From NCBI GenBank assembly GCA_024114885.1, contig CP099421.1, positions 2,852,001-2,916,000 on the forward strand: a stretch of DNA of 64,000 nt, given 5' to 3'. The notes below the pieces were generated by a model. It did no database searches. It saw nothing but the letters and a program-made list of their open reading frames with translations, and was not told the DNA's origin. Position 1 is the first letter of the stretch, and the number at the start of each line of letters is the position of its first letter. The position numbers were made by a program, and so were the translations under genes. The DNA is from Septoria linicola (Eukaryota > Ascomycota > Dothideomycetes > Mycosphaerellales > Mycosphaerellaceae). Below, piece after piece: positions 26,900-38,200 of the stretch.

Positions 26900-29800
26900 A
26901 ACTCCTAAAACTATAGTCTATTCTTTAGCTTAGTAAGACTATCTACTACTATCTCTTTTATATTTATATATTCTATAGAGATAAGTCTGTTCCACTAGAG
27001 CTTTCTTATAGCATTATATAAGATATTAATATGTTTGGACTTGTTATAAACATGTGAGTCCTTGACTAGAGTAAGGGCAGCTTGGTTATCACCTTTTAGC
27101 TAAATTAGCCTGATTCTAGTAATAGTTTCCTAGTTACTAAGGATCCTTAGTTAGTAAGAACATTCTCCTACTAACTCTAGGTATCCAAGCTCTCTTAAAA
27201 GAGCACCAAGGAACTATAACTGTTTTGTATATGCTCCTATAGCTATATATTCAGCTTCTATTATAGATGTGGCCACAGATTTCTACTTCTTGCTTATCTA
27301 GGAGATTAGTGCACTATAAAGGAAGAAGACATATCTAAGGATTGAGACTCTGTTAGTCTTGTCTATTATATAGTTAGAGTCTACATATCTAGTAAGGCAG
27401 CCTTAACTATTCCTTAAGTATCTTAGACTAAGGTCTAGGTTTGATCTCAGGTATCTAGTTAGCTTCTTTAGAGCCTTCATGTGTCCTACTGTTGGATTAC
27501 TAATATAGGAGCTCAATCTTCTAAGGGCAAATGAAATGTCTAGTCTTGTGACAGTTGTAAGCTACATCTATGTTCTAATAATGGATTAGTACTCCTATTT
27601 ATTACACCTTTCATTATTTGGTCTAGCAGGCTTTAGACTTTCATAGCTGTCTATTAGTAAAAGAGTTAGTAATGCAGTCTCTTAACCTATTCCTATCTTA
27701 GCTAGGTTCTCTTAGATATAGTGCTTCTAGTTAAGTTTTAGCTAGCCTTACTGTCTGTTTCTTATTAGTCTCATTCCAAGAATCTTGTCTAGTTCTCTAA
27801 GATCTTTGATCTTAAAGACCTTGCTAAGTTAGTCTTTAAACTAGAGGACATCTTCTAGTCTCTCTATAGTAATAGGTATGTTATTAATATAGATTAGGAT
27901 TATTAGGTCTTTCCTTTTCTTATAGATTAGAAGACATAGGTCCACTTCTAATTGTCTGAATCCTATTCCTTTTAGCTTTAATATATACAGCTGATTCTAG
28001 TCTCTTATAGCTTACTTTAGCCTATAGAGACTCCTTAGAACTTATAAGACTATGCTAGTTAGTAGGTCAATACCTAGTAGTAGGATTATATAGATGTCCT
28101 TATATAGGGTACTCTCTATAAATGCATTGTTTATATCTACTTAGTGCAGAACTAGGTCCTTCTTGTAGACTACAGCTATAAATCCTCTTAGAGTATCCTG
28201 CCTAACTATAGGGGCAAAAGTTTCTATATAGTCTACTCTATACTTTTAGGAGAACCCTCTTATAACTAGTCTTGCCTTAAACTTTTCAATAGCTCTACTA
28301 AGCTTTCTCTTAACATTAAAGACCTATCTTAAGGTGACTAGGTTAGCCCCTTTTAGTAAGACTACTATAGTCTAGGTGTTGTTGCTTACAAGTGCATCTA
28401 GCTCCTTCTAAATAGCTTCTTACTAGAGATAACCCTACTTGGGATTACTTACTACTTCCTTATAGTTCCTTAGGATTAGAACCTCCTATTTGTACATTCC
28501 TACTTCTTTAGCAGCTAAGAATATAATCTCTTTAACTTCCTCTAAGAATTCTAGGTCCTATAGGATACCTAGGTTAATAGAGCTTATAGCTAAGAAGAAA
28601 GCCTAATACTCTAGGAGCATTTCCTTGTCTAGCTGACTATTCTAATCTAGCTTAAGCCTAATTAGCTTTAGCTTCTAGTTAAATCTATCAAGTTCTTAGG
28701 ATGCTTTCCTCTTTCTAAGGGTTTGCCTTAGAGCTGTCTGCTCCTAATCCACCTCTATAGTTTCTTAGACAGAATTCTTAGATTCTTTCTTAACTTTCCC
28801 TTAGTCTAAGAATTTTCTATACTCTCCTACATCTTCTAGTAGAGGTAGAAGTTATATAAAGAGTTTCTTTCCTTCCTGAACCTATACTAATAGCTAAGGG
28901 GGAGGAGGCTTCTACTAGCCTAGACTAGGAGCACCTAGGGTACTCCTACTAGCTTGTAGAGTAGGCTAGCTAATAGTTCTTAGCCTTCTAATAGGTCTTC
29001 TTTCTAGAGCTGAACTAGGGAGATTCTTAATCTTAATGTTCAAGTCTAATTCTCTACCTAGCTTATCTTTAAAGAAGATTACATTAGTATGCTGCTTAAC
29101 AGCCTTTATATCTAGCTCCTAGAACTTCTATACCTTTACTATATTATTATAGTATCTAACAAACATAGTATCCTTTCCTCTGTTTATTAGTTTATTACTC
29201 CTTGCCTACTAAGGCTATGCTCTTACATCTATATATACTACAGCTCTATATCCCTATACCTTAAGGTAGGAGACTATTAGTTTGATCCTATTAAAAGCTT
29301 TATTAGGTAAGAGCTTGAATCCCTTAACATTAGGTCTATTTAGAAGCTTGTTCCTTATATACACCTATGCTTCAAGGGCTTCTAGCTAAAACTTAATAGG
29401 CATCTTGCTTTCTTTAAGCATTGCTCTAATAGAGGCCTCTAATATTTAGATAGACCTCTTAACTACTCTATTCTAGAGTGAATTATAGGCCTTAGTTAGC
29501 TTAAGGGTAATTCTAAAGTCCTTCTCCCACTGTTTAATCAAAGTAGTAATCTCTCTAGCATTATTAGCTCTCACAGACTTAAGGAGTGCTACTAACTGCC
29601 TTTCTGCCTTAATCCTCTAGTTCTAAAGAGTAGTTAGTGCATCTAATCTAGCCTTAAGTGGAAATGCCTATTTCTTTCTTAAGAAGTTATTAATAATCTT
29701 AAGCTACTATATAAAACCTTTTACTAATAATAGTAATAGTCTATAGATATCTACTAATACAAGGGCTAGTCTTTCAGGTCTTCTCTTAATAGACTTGCCT

Positions 29801-31700
29801 AGGTGTTTCTTTATCTTACCTATTATATAGATCCTATACTTATACTCTTCCTAGTTAGGGATTAGAATTCTTTCCTTTAGGTTAGTAACTTTATAAAGGT
29901 TTGAGAGTAACCCTCTTCCAAAGTATACAAATCTTCTATACTATAGCTCCTACTGTTTTAGATCCTTCTCTAATAGGGCAGTATAGGCATTGTTAACCTC
30001 TATAGGATTATATAGTAAGTAATATAACTTTTCCTATAGGAGAGGTAATATCTTACTAACAAATGGAACACCTCTAACCAGCTTAGTCTTTATAACTGTT
30101 TGGCTATCTAGGGAGGTAAGAGTGAAATTAGGCTTCTAGACTCCAAATTACTTACTAAACTAATCCTATAACACAAGATTTACTCTAAGATTAGGAACAA
30201 ATAGTACCCTATTAAGTAGAACTTCTCCTCCTAAGATTCTCTTTATCTATACTAGTCTAGAGTAGGTTACATAGAGGTATCCTCCTCCTACCTTAATCTA
30301 CACTTTCTTCCTTAGTAGCTTTACTAATCTAAAGAAGGATAGTTAGTTAGTTATATAGGATAAGGCATAGGAATCTAAGAGCTATTCTTAAAGTAACAAC
30401 TTGCCTTTAGCCTTAATTGTAGAATAGGCCAACTCATCTTAGTTATTATCTTCTAATAGGGAATTATCATTACTTCTAGAACTAGAGTAAGTTCTAGAAT
30501 TAGAACCAGAACTAGACTCCTAGGCTGAAAATCCTTTCTTTAGAAGCTTTCTAGACTTTTCTATCCTTTAAAGCTACTTGCCTATTTTCTGGACAACCTT
30601 CTTCAGCTTATTATATAATAATGACTTATAGACAGCTTTCTTAATATATCTAGCATTCCTTAGTAAAGAGGATCTTCTAACCCTCCCTCTAAGGAATAAT
30701 CTCTAAGGGTCCTTCTAGTTCTTAGTACTGTTTCTCTGCTAGGACAGTTTCTTAGTAGTAGGAAGGTTAGGACAATCCTTTAACTAGTGCTTCCCTTTCT
30801 TATAGAGCTGGTATATTAGTAGAGACTTTCCTTAGTAGGGCTGCCTAGAATAGAATACAGCTAGACCTATGTCTATCTTGTCTAGATTGTCTCTTACCTC
30901 TTAGGACTCAAGTAGAAGGAGAATAGTGTCTATATCTAAGGATAGTTAGGTTATAATAGTATCCTTAGCTGCTTAGTATAATGTAGGTAGGGACTATAGG
31001 AGATGTTTCAGCCTTTTCTCTTAGCTCTAGTAGTAGGCTTCCTAAGGATCAATCTTAGCAATCCTCTTGCCTAGGCCTCTAAGGTGTCTCTATGCTTCCC
31101 TGATTGTCTTATTAGGTAATATCCTAAATATAACAAACTACTTAATTAGACCTATAGTATAGGACTTCAGGACTCTATTATACTTGTTCTAGAGAATTAC
31201 CTATATCTTAGCTGCTAGTATAGTAATATACTATGTCTCTAGCTCCATCTTATTATCTTTACTAATACTACATCTAATGCTGAACCTATATACTACATTG
31301 TCTTTTAAGAAGTATTGATTCTAAGTAACATGTATCTAAAGACTAGTGTCCTACTAAACTATACATGGGTTCCCTCTAACAATTAGTTAGCTAATTGCCT
31401 AGAACTGGTCCTTTCCTTCTAGCTTATCTGTCTATAGCTTGAACTATCTCTTCTAGTTAGTTCTGTCTAGGATTAGAATCCTTTAGCTCTTCTTGTCCTC
31501 TTAGTCTATTATAGAAATAGGTGAATAGAATGAATAATTAGTAGAATGCTTCAGACTAGCTAAGGATTCTAGAGAAGGGTAATTTCTTATAGTAGGGAGA
31601 CTAGCTCTAAGGGATAGGGATTCCTCGTATTTAGGAAATTACTAAGACTTAGATCTTTCTCTCTTAGTAGAGTTTCTGTTACTAGGTAGTAGGAAGGCCA
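26900..31700 (-). pseudogene. Copia B gag-pol (RIP stops)
   Basis: This is a minus-strand polyprotein in the order Gag, integrase, RT, RNase H. The RT/RNase H part reads well: RT 'VRQDTLRGFIAVVYKKDL', a partially retained catalytic region, and RNase H text YVDSNYIIDKTNRVSILRYV where YxDSDxAG..DRRSTSGY is usual. Its C-terminal end has LVKDSHVYNKSKHINI, then EIVVDSLTKLKN near 26,950. Stops occur where Gln or Trp is expected (for example FS-stop-KYRVD), so it is inactive although the LTRs are intact. Confidence 0.85.
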
Positions 31701-31955
31701 AGTGGCCTCTTCTAACTCTAGTAATGCTAGGTGCAATAGTAGAGAACTAGGCAGGTATTAACAAAGTAGAAACATACTACTGTCTTATAGAGATCTTTAC
31801 TAACTTATATACTACTAGGTACAAACTAGCTTCGTTAGTAATACAGTTAGGGAAACTTCTAGGCCCTAAATGTTTTCTATAAACTATAAGGGATACAAGT
31901 AACCTATACTAACATAGGTTGCTCCTATTCAGTATATAAACCCGGGCTTATAACC

Positions 31956-32233
31956 TGTTAAAAGTAGAGGGCGTTTATAGATACTATATAATGTCAAGGA
32001 GGGTATAGCGTAGTAAAGAAGAATAGGGGATCAATCTTGAACTGACTTATACATACAGTGTAGTAGCAATATACTAGGAACTAAATACAAAGTTAATTAA
32101 GTTGATTATCTAAGAAGAGAAGAGAGAGAAGCAAGATATACCTCTTGCCAAGCCTTAGGTGGATGCCTTAGGTATCTAGAACCATGCTTAGAAGTCTATA
32201 TCCAGACTAACTATCTAGGATACATTCTTAACA
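31956..32233 (-). repeat. Copia B LTR, right (5' LTR in coding sense; 278 bp)
   Basis: It starts TGTTAAAAGTAGAGGG and ends ACATTCTTAACA, intact TG..CA ends with 6-bp inverted termini TGTTAA/TTAACA. It is followed by TCCTA. It differs from the left LTR at scattered, mostly transition positions. Confidence 0.92.
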
Positions 32234-35009
32234 TCCTATATAATAAAGAAATGCTTAGGAACCTTTACTAATAGTTAAATAAGTATAAAGGTATCTTTAA
32301 AGAGAGCGAGCCTAAAGACTAGGTCTTCTTAGCGTAGTAAAAGTAAGATCGTTTCTATTAGTAGGTAGCGAATATATTCTCTTATAGCTAGTATTTTTAG
32401 CTATAGAGAAGTAAGAAGACTCCTAGCTCGTAGGGCTTAGGCTTTATTAATACGAACTTAGATAGGAGACGCTACTAGAACAAGTTTAAGAAGGAGCTCT
32501 TATAGGTCGACGTGTTTAGCTATAAGATAAGAGAAGCGCGCCTAGAGGCAGGCTATAGACTTAATTAGTATAGATTTATAGTTAAGCTTACTAAAGGAGA
32601 GACCTTCGAAGAACCGACCTACGTGTTCCTAGTAGTAGAGAAATAGCTATTAATATCCTATAGACTATTACCTCCTTCTAGAAACCTAAGACCTAATAAA
32701 CGTCTCTCTTCCTCTACGCCTAAGAGCCTATCCTTATCTAGTCCTACTCGAAGCTCTAGTTAAGAAGGAGAAAAAGAAAGTAATTTACTTACGACCTCGG
32801 AGCCTCGCCTTAGAGATACTATATCGCCTAGTACTATATAGAGGCTAAAAGCTTAGTTAGAGAAGTTAACGCTAAGCTCTACGAAGAAGCCTACGCCTAT
32901 CCTTTATAAGAGTAGGAGGCTTACTAGAATTCGTACTAGAGAAACTATTATTACCTCGATCGAGACTTCTCTTATACTAAGCGCTTCGAGTAATAGCGAT
33001 CTTATATAAGACTAAGTATTACCTACGATAGAGCTACTACTAGGTCTGTAACGCCTATTACTAATCGTGCTAGAAGATAATAGTAGAATTAAGCTAGAGA
33101 GCGACTTAGAGCCTAATCTACGTTACTAGGCTTATATAAAGGATAGTGTTACCTCTAAAGTCTACTACTATATAATCGTTAGTAGAGCCCTTAAAGAAGT
33201 CGATAATGTCTAGGAGAAGAAGAAAGTAGCTAAGAGCTACGCTTCTATTAATATTCTTTTATATCTTAGCTAGCCTCTTTATAAAGAATATATAGCTAAG
33301 ATAGGTAATACTATAGGTTTAAAGCTACTAAAGACAGCTAACGTAACGTATACTCTCTACTAGCGTATTATTTAGATAGGTAGTATAGCTAATCTCTAAG
33401 CCCTTATCGCCTAGAATACTTAAAACCGGACATAGTTCAAGCTAGAAGCGAATACTTTCTTCTCTAAGCTAGTAGGACGCCCTCGTCGTAGTAAGAAAAG
33501 TACTAATACTTAGGAACTAGAGGACGATATTAATACTCTAATATACGAGGTAGGAGGAAGCTATCTCGGACCCTTTTAGTTCTCTACGACCGAAGTAGAC
33601 TTGAAGGTTACTTCTAACGTCTATTAGAAGGCTTAGGAGCTCTTAGACTACGATAGTAATAAGAGTACCTAGACCGACTACGGCTTCCTCTTTTATTCTC
33701 CTTCTACTAGAGGCCTATTTTAGATCCTAGACTCTTTACTCGAAGCTATATAGTATAAGTTTATAGTATATCGATAGTATAACACGGCTATTAGTTAGTA
33801 TAGTTAGTCTCGTAGTATATAGTACTCGCTATCCTAATAGCTTCTTCGCTAGTGTTCTCTACTATAGCTATACTAGCTAGTTACTACTCTATATACGACT
33901 ATTAAGTACGTAGCCTACCTATCTACTACCTTTTATATCTTCGATAATAAGGCTAGTTCTAACTACCCTAACGGCTTCTAGTATATCGCCTTAAACAAGA
34001 ATATACTACTTAAGGAAAAGGGGCTTAATTAGGTTTAATTTACGATCTCTCTAGACGATACTAGCGATAGAGGACGACTTTTACTAACCTCGGACACGAT
34101 TAGTAATAGGCTCTTTAACCCTAAGGAGGTAAAGTAGCTAGTAAGGCGTATTATTACTAATAAGTAAAGCTATAGTATAGGCTTCGTCGAAACTATACCT
34201 CTAGTAATTACTAACGAAATAAAAGCTAATCTTAAGCTTAGTTAGAAGAACCCTTATACTAAAGTAGGCTCGCTAGTTATTTCGTACCTCTACCTCTCTT
34301 AGTAGTATACTCGTACTAACGAAGAGTATCGTATAATTCCGATAGTGTTTCTAGCCTACCCTAATAGTCGTATATTAGATAAGCTACTTAATAGTAATTA
34401 CGTTAACGTTCCTACGATCTATAGCGTATATCTCTACTACGAGCGGATACCCTTTATAGCTTCTAGTACTATATACCCTATACGAGCGATAAAACCTTTC
34501 GCTATAGAGATACTACTAACTAGCCTAGGCCTGATTTCTAATACCTTAGTAGGCTAAGTTCTATAAGTAGATTAAGTAGTAAGTATAGAAATAAAGAAGC
34601 TCTTTAGTATAAGTAAGGAGGAGTTCAAGGTCTATATAGCTAAATAGTAGACTACGGCTAAAGCTTAATTCGATACTACCTACGCTATAGCTATAGATAT
34701 TAAGGAGTATATATTTAGCGAAGCTAGCTTTATAAGCGTAGATAGTAACTTAGAAGTATTAGTATCGAAGAAGAGAGAGGCTGTTCCTAAGGAGATCTCT
34801 AAGGATATAATAGAAGAGTAGCGTCTAGCGAATAATAATCGGATCTAAGAAGGTGTTTTTAGTAGTTATCGTTAGAAAAGGTAACTATTTAATAGGCCTC
34901 TAATTGAAAGTTTAATAGACTTTAATAGAAAAACTAGCTAGTTTAGAGTAATTCTAAGTAAGATCTATAGGTAGTTAGATATCTAGTTAGATACTAAGGA
35001 AGGGAGGAT

Positions 35010-35289
35010 TAGTAAGGTAAAGGCCTACCTATATACTATACTTAGTAGTTTTAGTATAAAAGTAAGGTAATAGCTCGTTTCTAAGATAGTAATATTTACT
35101 CTACTTAATTAATTTAATGTCTTATAGTCCTAGTATAAGGCTCTTAGTCCTAGGGCTACTATTTTAAGCTCGTTACTACTATTTAATTAACGTATTATAA
35201 GACTATTACTCTCCGAACAGGTCTTGTTCTATAGCGACCGCTCTTATACCTACCTAGAGGGTTAGTATTAGAGTAGTTATTATCTATTA
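35010..35289 (+). repeat. R2 3' LTR (280 bp)
   Basis: It starts TAGTAAGGTAAAGGCC, is preceded by the purine-rich tract ctaaggaagggaggat (a likely polypurine tract), ends TTATTATCTATTA, and is followed by CTAG and the resumed R1 sequence. It equals the 5' LTR in length and differs mostly by transitions. Confidence 0.9.
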
Positions 35290-38200
35290 CTAGATAGCTT
35301 AAAGCGTAAGTACGTCTATAAAAGAATAGATCTTAAGAAATATATCTTTCTATAAGAAAACCTAAAACTAGTTCTAGATTAGATTAAACTAGAAGAAGTA
35401 CTACTACTAATAGAGAAGATTATAGAACTAGGCCTTCTACCTAGGTATAAGTATCTATAGATCTTTATTAGTAAGCTATTAGTAATAACTTAAGAAGAAA
35501 GAGAGAGTTATATACGCTAGCTATTAATAGAGCTTAAAGAAGATATAGAAGACTTAGTAAGCTAAAGGCTAAAACTAGCCTAGTAGAGCTAAAGAAATAG
35601 AAATTCGATAGGCGATACTTAATTAGAGATATAAGCTAAGATCTAGCTACTAAAGCCTAGCCTCTACTATAAAAGAGCTAATCTTCCTAAGTCTATATTA
35701 TTTTAAGCGCTTCTTTTATTCCTAGAGCTACTATCGAGCTCTAATCTAAGCTTCCTAAATACTTCTTTTAGTCCTAAAGCTACTATTAAGCTCTAATTAG
35801 AACTTCCTAAGCTTGTAATTTACTAGACTAGTAGAAATCTAGCTAAATCTTAGCTATTCTAAGTATTTCTTTTATTTCTAGAGCTACTATTAAGCTCTAA
35901 TCTAAGCTTCTTAAGCTTCTCTTTTACTAGATTAGTAGAAATCTAGCTAATCCTAACTATCCTAATACTATTTTCTATAGCTAATATAAGTATCTATATA
36001 GCTAGTTACTTCTCTAGACTCGACTTTTAAGTATAGATCTTATATCTACTAGCTAATCTACTATCCTACTCCTTTTTCTAAGTCCTAAGCCTACTATTAT
36101 TATAAAAGTTAGTTATCCTAAGCTACTTTCTACTACTAGGTCTTAAAGATCTAAGCTAGACCTAGGCCTTCGAAGCTCTTTTCTACTAGCGATTTCTAAG
36201 ATTAGTACTACGATCTACTTTCCTAGAGCCCTTTTCTATTACTAATTAGTAAAGTAAGATAATGATTTTCTATTCTAAAGGCCTTTCTACTACTAATTTT
36301 CGCCTAACTAAAGGAATTACTAAAAATATTAGTTTCTAGTAGAGAATTCTTAAAGTTAAGATTTTTTAGCCTACCTAGAGGCGAAGAAGCTTGAATCTTT
36401 AGTAATAGCGGCTCTAATAGCTCCTTTCTAGCTATTAATTATAGTACTAGTAGTCTCTTATAATATAGAAAGCGTGATCTAGTAAGCTAACTAGATATAT
36501 AAAAATAAGGCTCTTTTAAGTTAGTAGAAGTAACGATAATAGTATCTAAGTCTTAGTCCTTATTAGTAATAGTAAGGTATATACTATAGTAGTTAGTAGT
36601 AGCGTTAGTAGTATACGACGACTATAGAAACGTTAAAGTAAAATAAACTTTTAGTTATCTTTTTAAATAATAACTAAACTTTATATAACTAAGCCTTATA
36701 TATAGACCTCTAATCCTAATAAAAGTTATACTACTATAATAAGATATATAATTAGACTACTTTTACGCTCTAAACGATCTCTTCTTTCTTATTAACTATT
36801 AATTAGTTACTATAGAGCCTTACTTCTATTAAGGTTAGTTCTTATCTTTTATTACTACCTAGTAACGCTACCTAGCTATTTATATACGTAAGTAGTAACT
36901 AATATAATAGAAAACTCTTTAACTAGTTACGCGCCTAACTCTCCTCGCTATTTAAGTTACTCGTTACTAGTTATACGCTTTATATCGCTCTAAGCTACTA
37001 ATATAACTATTTAAAGACGTTCTCTTTCTCTATCGTATATAAAGAATAAGGCTTCTTCTTTCTAGCGTTCTTTAACGCCTAAGCTATTAAGACTAGCGCT
37101 TTTACCTTCTACCTCGCCTATTCGAAGTCCTATATAAGAACTATCTAGATAAGAGTCTCTAAAGAAACGATAAAAAATAGCTTCTTTAAGTTCTATATAA
37201 GGTATAGCGCTCGCTCGTACTAATCGCGAAGGCTCTCTTATTAGTTTCTAGCCTTTAAGTAGACCTCTTACTAGTATAACGAACCTTAATAACGCTACTA
37301 AAGCTATTCTATCGCTAGAGATACTATAAGACTAAGAAGAGAGCGTCGAATTAGTACTTAAGTAAGTCGAGAAAGTAAATAATAATATAAAGATTAGTAT
37401 ATTTAACTTCTTTAAACGCCTCTTAGCTAAGATTCTACTAAAATACCTTAACGCGTAGAGTATAAAGCGTAATAATATAAAGAAAATATACTAAGAAGAC
37501 TAAGACTTAGTAAAGAAGAGAAACTTAATTTAGTAGTAGCTACGTATAGAGTTTAGATACGAGTAGAATTTCTCTTTTCTTAACTAAGTCTTATATAATA
37601 AAGAAATACTTAGAAACCTTTATTAATAGTTAAATAAGTATAAAGATGTCTTTAAGAAGAGCGAGCTTAAAGATTAGGTTTTCTTAGTATAGTAAAAGTA
37701 AGATCGTTTCTATTAGTAGGTAGCGAATATATTCTCTTATAGCTAGTATTTTTAGCTATAGAGAAGTAAGAAGACTCCTAGCTCGTAAGGCTTAGGCTTT
37801 ATTAATATAAACTTAGATAGAAGACGCTACTAGAATAAGTTTAAGAAGGAGCTCTTATAAGTCGACGTATTTAGCTATAAGATAAGAGAGGTACGCCTAG
37901 AAATAGGCTATAAACTTAATTAGTATAGATTTATAGTTAAGCTTACTAAAAGAGAGTATAAAGGAGAGATCTTTAAAGAGCCGACTTACGTATTCCTAGT
38001 AGTAGAGAGATAGCTCTTAATATCCTATAGCCTATTATCTTCTTCTAGAAATCTAAGATCTAATAGACGTTTCTCTTCCTCTATATCTAAGAGCCTATCT
38101 TTATCTAGTTCTACTCTAAACTCTAGTTATTAAGAAGAAGGTAATTTACTTACGACTCTAGAGCCTCGCCTTAGAGATTCTATATCGCCTAGTACTATAT

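Larger units (their letters stand above)
25935..32233 (-). mobile_element. Copia B: complete, lightly RIPed Ty1/Copia (6,299 bp)
   Basis: It is bounded by two 278-bp LTRs in direct orientation (25,935-26,212 and 31,956-32,233) and flanked by the perfect 5-bp target duplication TCCTA (25,930-25,934 and 32,234-32,238). The empty-site form is visible in R1 near 37,590 as tcttatataataaag. Coding is on the minus strand: a Gag zone with a Zn-knuckle remnant near 30,760 (KKGKH-LKDC pattern), integrase about 28,900-30,050, RT about 27,500-28,350 (KARLVIRGFS, VDYIETFAPI, VDINNAFIES) and RNase H about 26,950-27,450 (KSVATSIIEAEYIAIGA). The segment just inside the coding-sense 5' LTR (GGTTATAAGCCCGGG) resembles a tRNA primer site. 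TG and CA are still common, so it was RIPed much less than its host elements, though stops are present. Confidence 0.92.
25620..34850 (+). pseudogene. R2 accessory ORF in env position, unknown product (split by Copia B)
   Basis: If Copia B and one TCCTA are removed, a single frame continues from about 25,620-25,934 into 32,239 to about 34,850, roughly 970 codons, interrupted only by TAG/TAA/TGA of RIP type. The least damaged stretch is 34,345-34,557 (begins VFLAYPNSRILDKLLNS). Its R1 counterpart at 39,717-39,938 reads VFLAYSKSYTLDKLPNS, so both copies keep the frame. The text is hydrophilic, rich in Lys, Arg, Ser and Leu, with no obvious signal peptide or membrane segment. It therefore sits where a retroviral env would be but does not look like one. 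I do not recognise a family. It could be a captured gene or a lineage-specific element protein. Confidence 0.65.
15757..35289 (+). mobile_element. Gypsy R2: complete Ty3/Gypsy, about 13.2 kb without its insert
   Basis: R2 is bounded by equal 280-bp LTRs (15,757-16,036 and 35,010-35,289) and flanked by CTAG (15,753-15,756 and 35,290-35,293; ACTAG is also compatible). R1 sequence is continuous across the site: aaggaactag on the left joins atagcttaaa on the right, exactly as in R2's own copy at 23,640. The internal order is gag-like frame (from about 16,980), pol with RT (about 21,150-21,600), RNase H (about 21,930-22,330), integrase (about 22,530-23,650), a 104-bp tandem repeat zone, a long accessory frame and a purine-rich tract before the 3' LTR. 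RIP is strong but less than in R1; several CG sites of R2 are TA in R1. It is itself split by Copia B at 25,935-32,233. Confidence 0.9.

Noticed and set aside
34345..34557. 70-codon open frame inside the RIPed block
   Set aside because: It is a short stop-free piece of the R2 accessory frame, starting at GTG rather than ATG; upstream codons in the same frame are also coding-like but carry RIP stops.
25620..34850. Calling the accessory Gypsy frame an envelope gene
   Set aside because: The position fits, but no signal peptide, fusion-like segment or membrane anchor is visible, so no env function is claimed.
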